Part shown: in pieces, positions 6,625 through 7,393 of the stretch
How positions within the stretch are numbered: the stretch's first letter is position 1
Layout: every line of letters begins with the position of its first letter
From: Actinomycetes bacterium
Lineage (GTDB): Bacteria > Actinomycetota > Actinomycetes > Actinomycetales > Dermabacteraceae
Direction: 5' to 3'
DNA length: 7,393 bases
Assembly (NCBI GenBank): GCA_023389045.1
Contig: JAEWEZ010000004.1
Coordinates: 1 to 7,393 of the forward strand
The notes under the pieces: model-generated
Told to the model about the DNA's origin: nothing
Database searches by the model: none
What the model saw: only the letters and a program-made list of their open reading frames with translations
Made by a program: the position numbers and the translations under genes

Positions 6625-6629
6625 AGGAG
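6625..6629 (+). promoter_or_regulatory. Ribosome binding site of the ECF S component
   Basis: AGGAG seven bases before ATG 6637 fixes the start. It contrasts with the preceding gene, which has no such site, as expected for an internal cistron after a leaderless first gene. Confidence 0.7.
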
Positions 6630-6636
6630 TCCTTCC

Positions 6637-7188
6637 ATGCACCGCACTTCCCCCGTCACTCAGGTGGTCGCCATCGGTATCGGCGCCGCCCTGTTCTTCG
6701 TGCTCGCCCGTTTCGTGGCGATCCCCTCCCCCATCCCGAATACGGCGATCGCCCTGCAGTACGCGGTTCTCGCCGTTTTCGCGGTTCTCTACGGTCCGAT
6801 CGTTGGCGTCTTCGCCGGTCTGATCGGGCATGTGCTGACCGACGCCACCGGCTACAGCCTCTGGTTCAGCTGGGAGGCTGCCACGGCTGTTGTCGGCCTG
6901 GTCGTCGGCCTGCTCCTGCTGCGCAACCGCATCCACGAGGGTGAGTTCGGCACCTCCACCATCGTGCGTTTCAACCTGGCGGTGGTTCTCGGGCATGCGA
7001 TTGCCTGGCTGCTGGTGGCGCCGACGGGCGATGTGCTGATTTACGCCGAGCCGGCCTCCAAGGTGTTCGCACAGGGCGTGTTCGCCTTTGCCGCGAACTC
7101 GGTGCTGACCTGCATTCTCGGCACCCTGATCCTCGCTGTGTACGCGAAGACCCGAACCAAGACGGGTTCGCTCACTCTCGATCAGTGA
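6637..7188 (+). CDS. ECF transporter S component, UPF0397 type
   Basis: This 183-residue integral membrane protein is the substrate-binding subunit of an energy-coupling factor (ECF) importer. It closely fits the UPF0397 family: VVAIGIGAALFFVLARFV (10-27) in helix 1, PSPIPNTAIALQYAVLAVFA (30-49), LYGPIVGVFAGLIGHVLTDA (51-70), RFNLAVVLGHAIAWLLVAP (111-129), YAEPASKVFAQG (136-147), and the basic tail YAKTRTKTGSL. About five to six helices are visible. It works with a membrane T subunit and ABC ATPases, and the ATPase gene starts 13 bases downstream. The ATG is set by AGGAG at 6625-6629 with a 7-base gap; the open frame upstream overlaps the SAM hydrolase and is not coding. The substrate of UPF0397 proteins is not settled: annotations point variously to riboflavin-like, thiamine-precursor or methionine-regulated uptake. 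Pairing with a SAM hydrolase favours a SAM-, methionine- or nucleoside-related compound, which is inference. Confidence 0.88.
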   Translation: MHRTSPVTQVVAIGIGAALFFVLARFVAIPSPIPNTAIALQYAVLAVFAVLYGPIVGVFAGLIGHVLTDATGYSLWFSWEAATAVVGLVVGLLLLRNRIHEGEFGTSTIVRFNLAVVLGHAIAWLLVAPTGDVLIYAEPASKVFAQGVFAFAANSVLTCILGTLILAVYAKTRTKTGSLTLDQ

Positions 7189-7201
7189 GGCCCTGCCTGT
7201 C

Positions 7202-7393
7202 GTGACCTCACGCCCTGAACCTCAGCATGCGGACCCCTCGGATCAGCCCGGGACCGGCAGGCTCGACGAGCCCGTCGGCCCTGGTGGTTCCCACGAGACC
7301 GTCGGCCCCGGCAGGCCCGTCGGATTCGACGGTACGACCCCTGCGCCAATCATCGAGCTGATCGACTACTCCTTCCAGTACCGCGCGCAGTCT
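7202..7393 (+). CDS. ECF transporter ATP-binding protein, N-terminus only
   Basis: The frame opens with GTG at 7202 and is open to the window edge (64 codons, partial). Residues 49-61 read PIIELIDYSFQYR, the first strand and the aromatic A-loop region of an ABC ATPase domain; the Walker A motif would follow outside the window. Position directly after an S component strongly suggests the energising ATPase of the same ECF importer. Partners of UPF0397 proteins are often two fused ATPase domains, which cannot be checked here. The first 48 residues are Pro/Gly/Asp-rich and look disordered, with repeated VGPG-like units, an unusual leader for this family. GAGG at 7187-7190 overlaps the previous stop and is 11 bases from the GTG, a long spacing, so a start further in cannot be fully excluded. 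Confidence 0.75.
   Translation, partial: MTSRPEPQHADPSDQPGTGRLDEPVGPGGSHETVGPGRPVGFDGTTPAPIIELIDYSFQYRAQS

Noticed and set aside
6268..6636. Upstream extension of the S component frame
   Set aside because: It overlaps the SAM hydrolase in another frame, gives a Cys/Pro/Arg-rich shadow translation, and AGGAG marks ATG 6637 as the start.
5703..6659. A 318-codon - strand frame opposite the SAM hydrolase
   Set aside because: The sense strand has a complete catalytic triad and family motifs; the antisense product resembles nothing.

Overview
The window is GC-rich, coding-dense DNA typical of an Actinomycetota (high-GC Gram-positive) chromosome. Every protein reads like an actinobacterial family member, start codons include GTG, and genes lie close together. 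The genus cannot be fixed from the sequence; a Micrococcales- or Actinomyces-like organism is my guess. I see no RNA genes, insertion sequences, CRISPR arrays or phage genes.

Layout. Positions 1-240 hold the broken middle of an NAD-dependent epimerase/dehydratase gene on the + strand. It runs head-on into the 3' end of an RNase HI gene on the - strand (start at 570), whose stop codon is missing. The join lies near 120-140, at a short perfect palindrome. Upstream of RNase HI on the - strand come a double-domain GNAT acetyltransferase (613-1689) and a family 2 glycoside hydrolase (1758-3686). These three genes are co-directional with short gaps and may be co-transcribed from a promoter near 3732-3761. 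A LacI-type operator overlaps the -35 of that promoter.

Divergent from the hydrolase is a cation diffusion facilitator (3862-4848) with its own -10 box. It converges, 12 bases apart, on an endonuclease/exonuclease/phosphatase (EEP) family gene on the - strand (4861-5700). From 5769 to the right edge runs a + strand operon: a SAM hydrolase of the DUF62 family (5769-6608), an ECF-transporter S component of the UPF0397 type (6637-7188), and the start of an ECF ATPase (7202 to the edge).

How the genes work together. The clearest functional unit is the SAM hydrolase/ECF cassette: an enzyme cleaving S-adenosylmethionine to adenosine and methionine, next to a vitamin- or nutrient-type importer of unassigned substrate. 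The hydrolase probably acts on imported, already short oligosaccharides or glycosides, because it lacks a signal peptide, and its expression looks sugar-controlled. The other genes are housekeeping or generic. The most unusual points are the epimerase/RNase HI junction, the SAM hydrolase-transporter pairing, and the apparently leaderless divergent promoters at 5700/5769.
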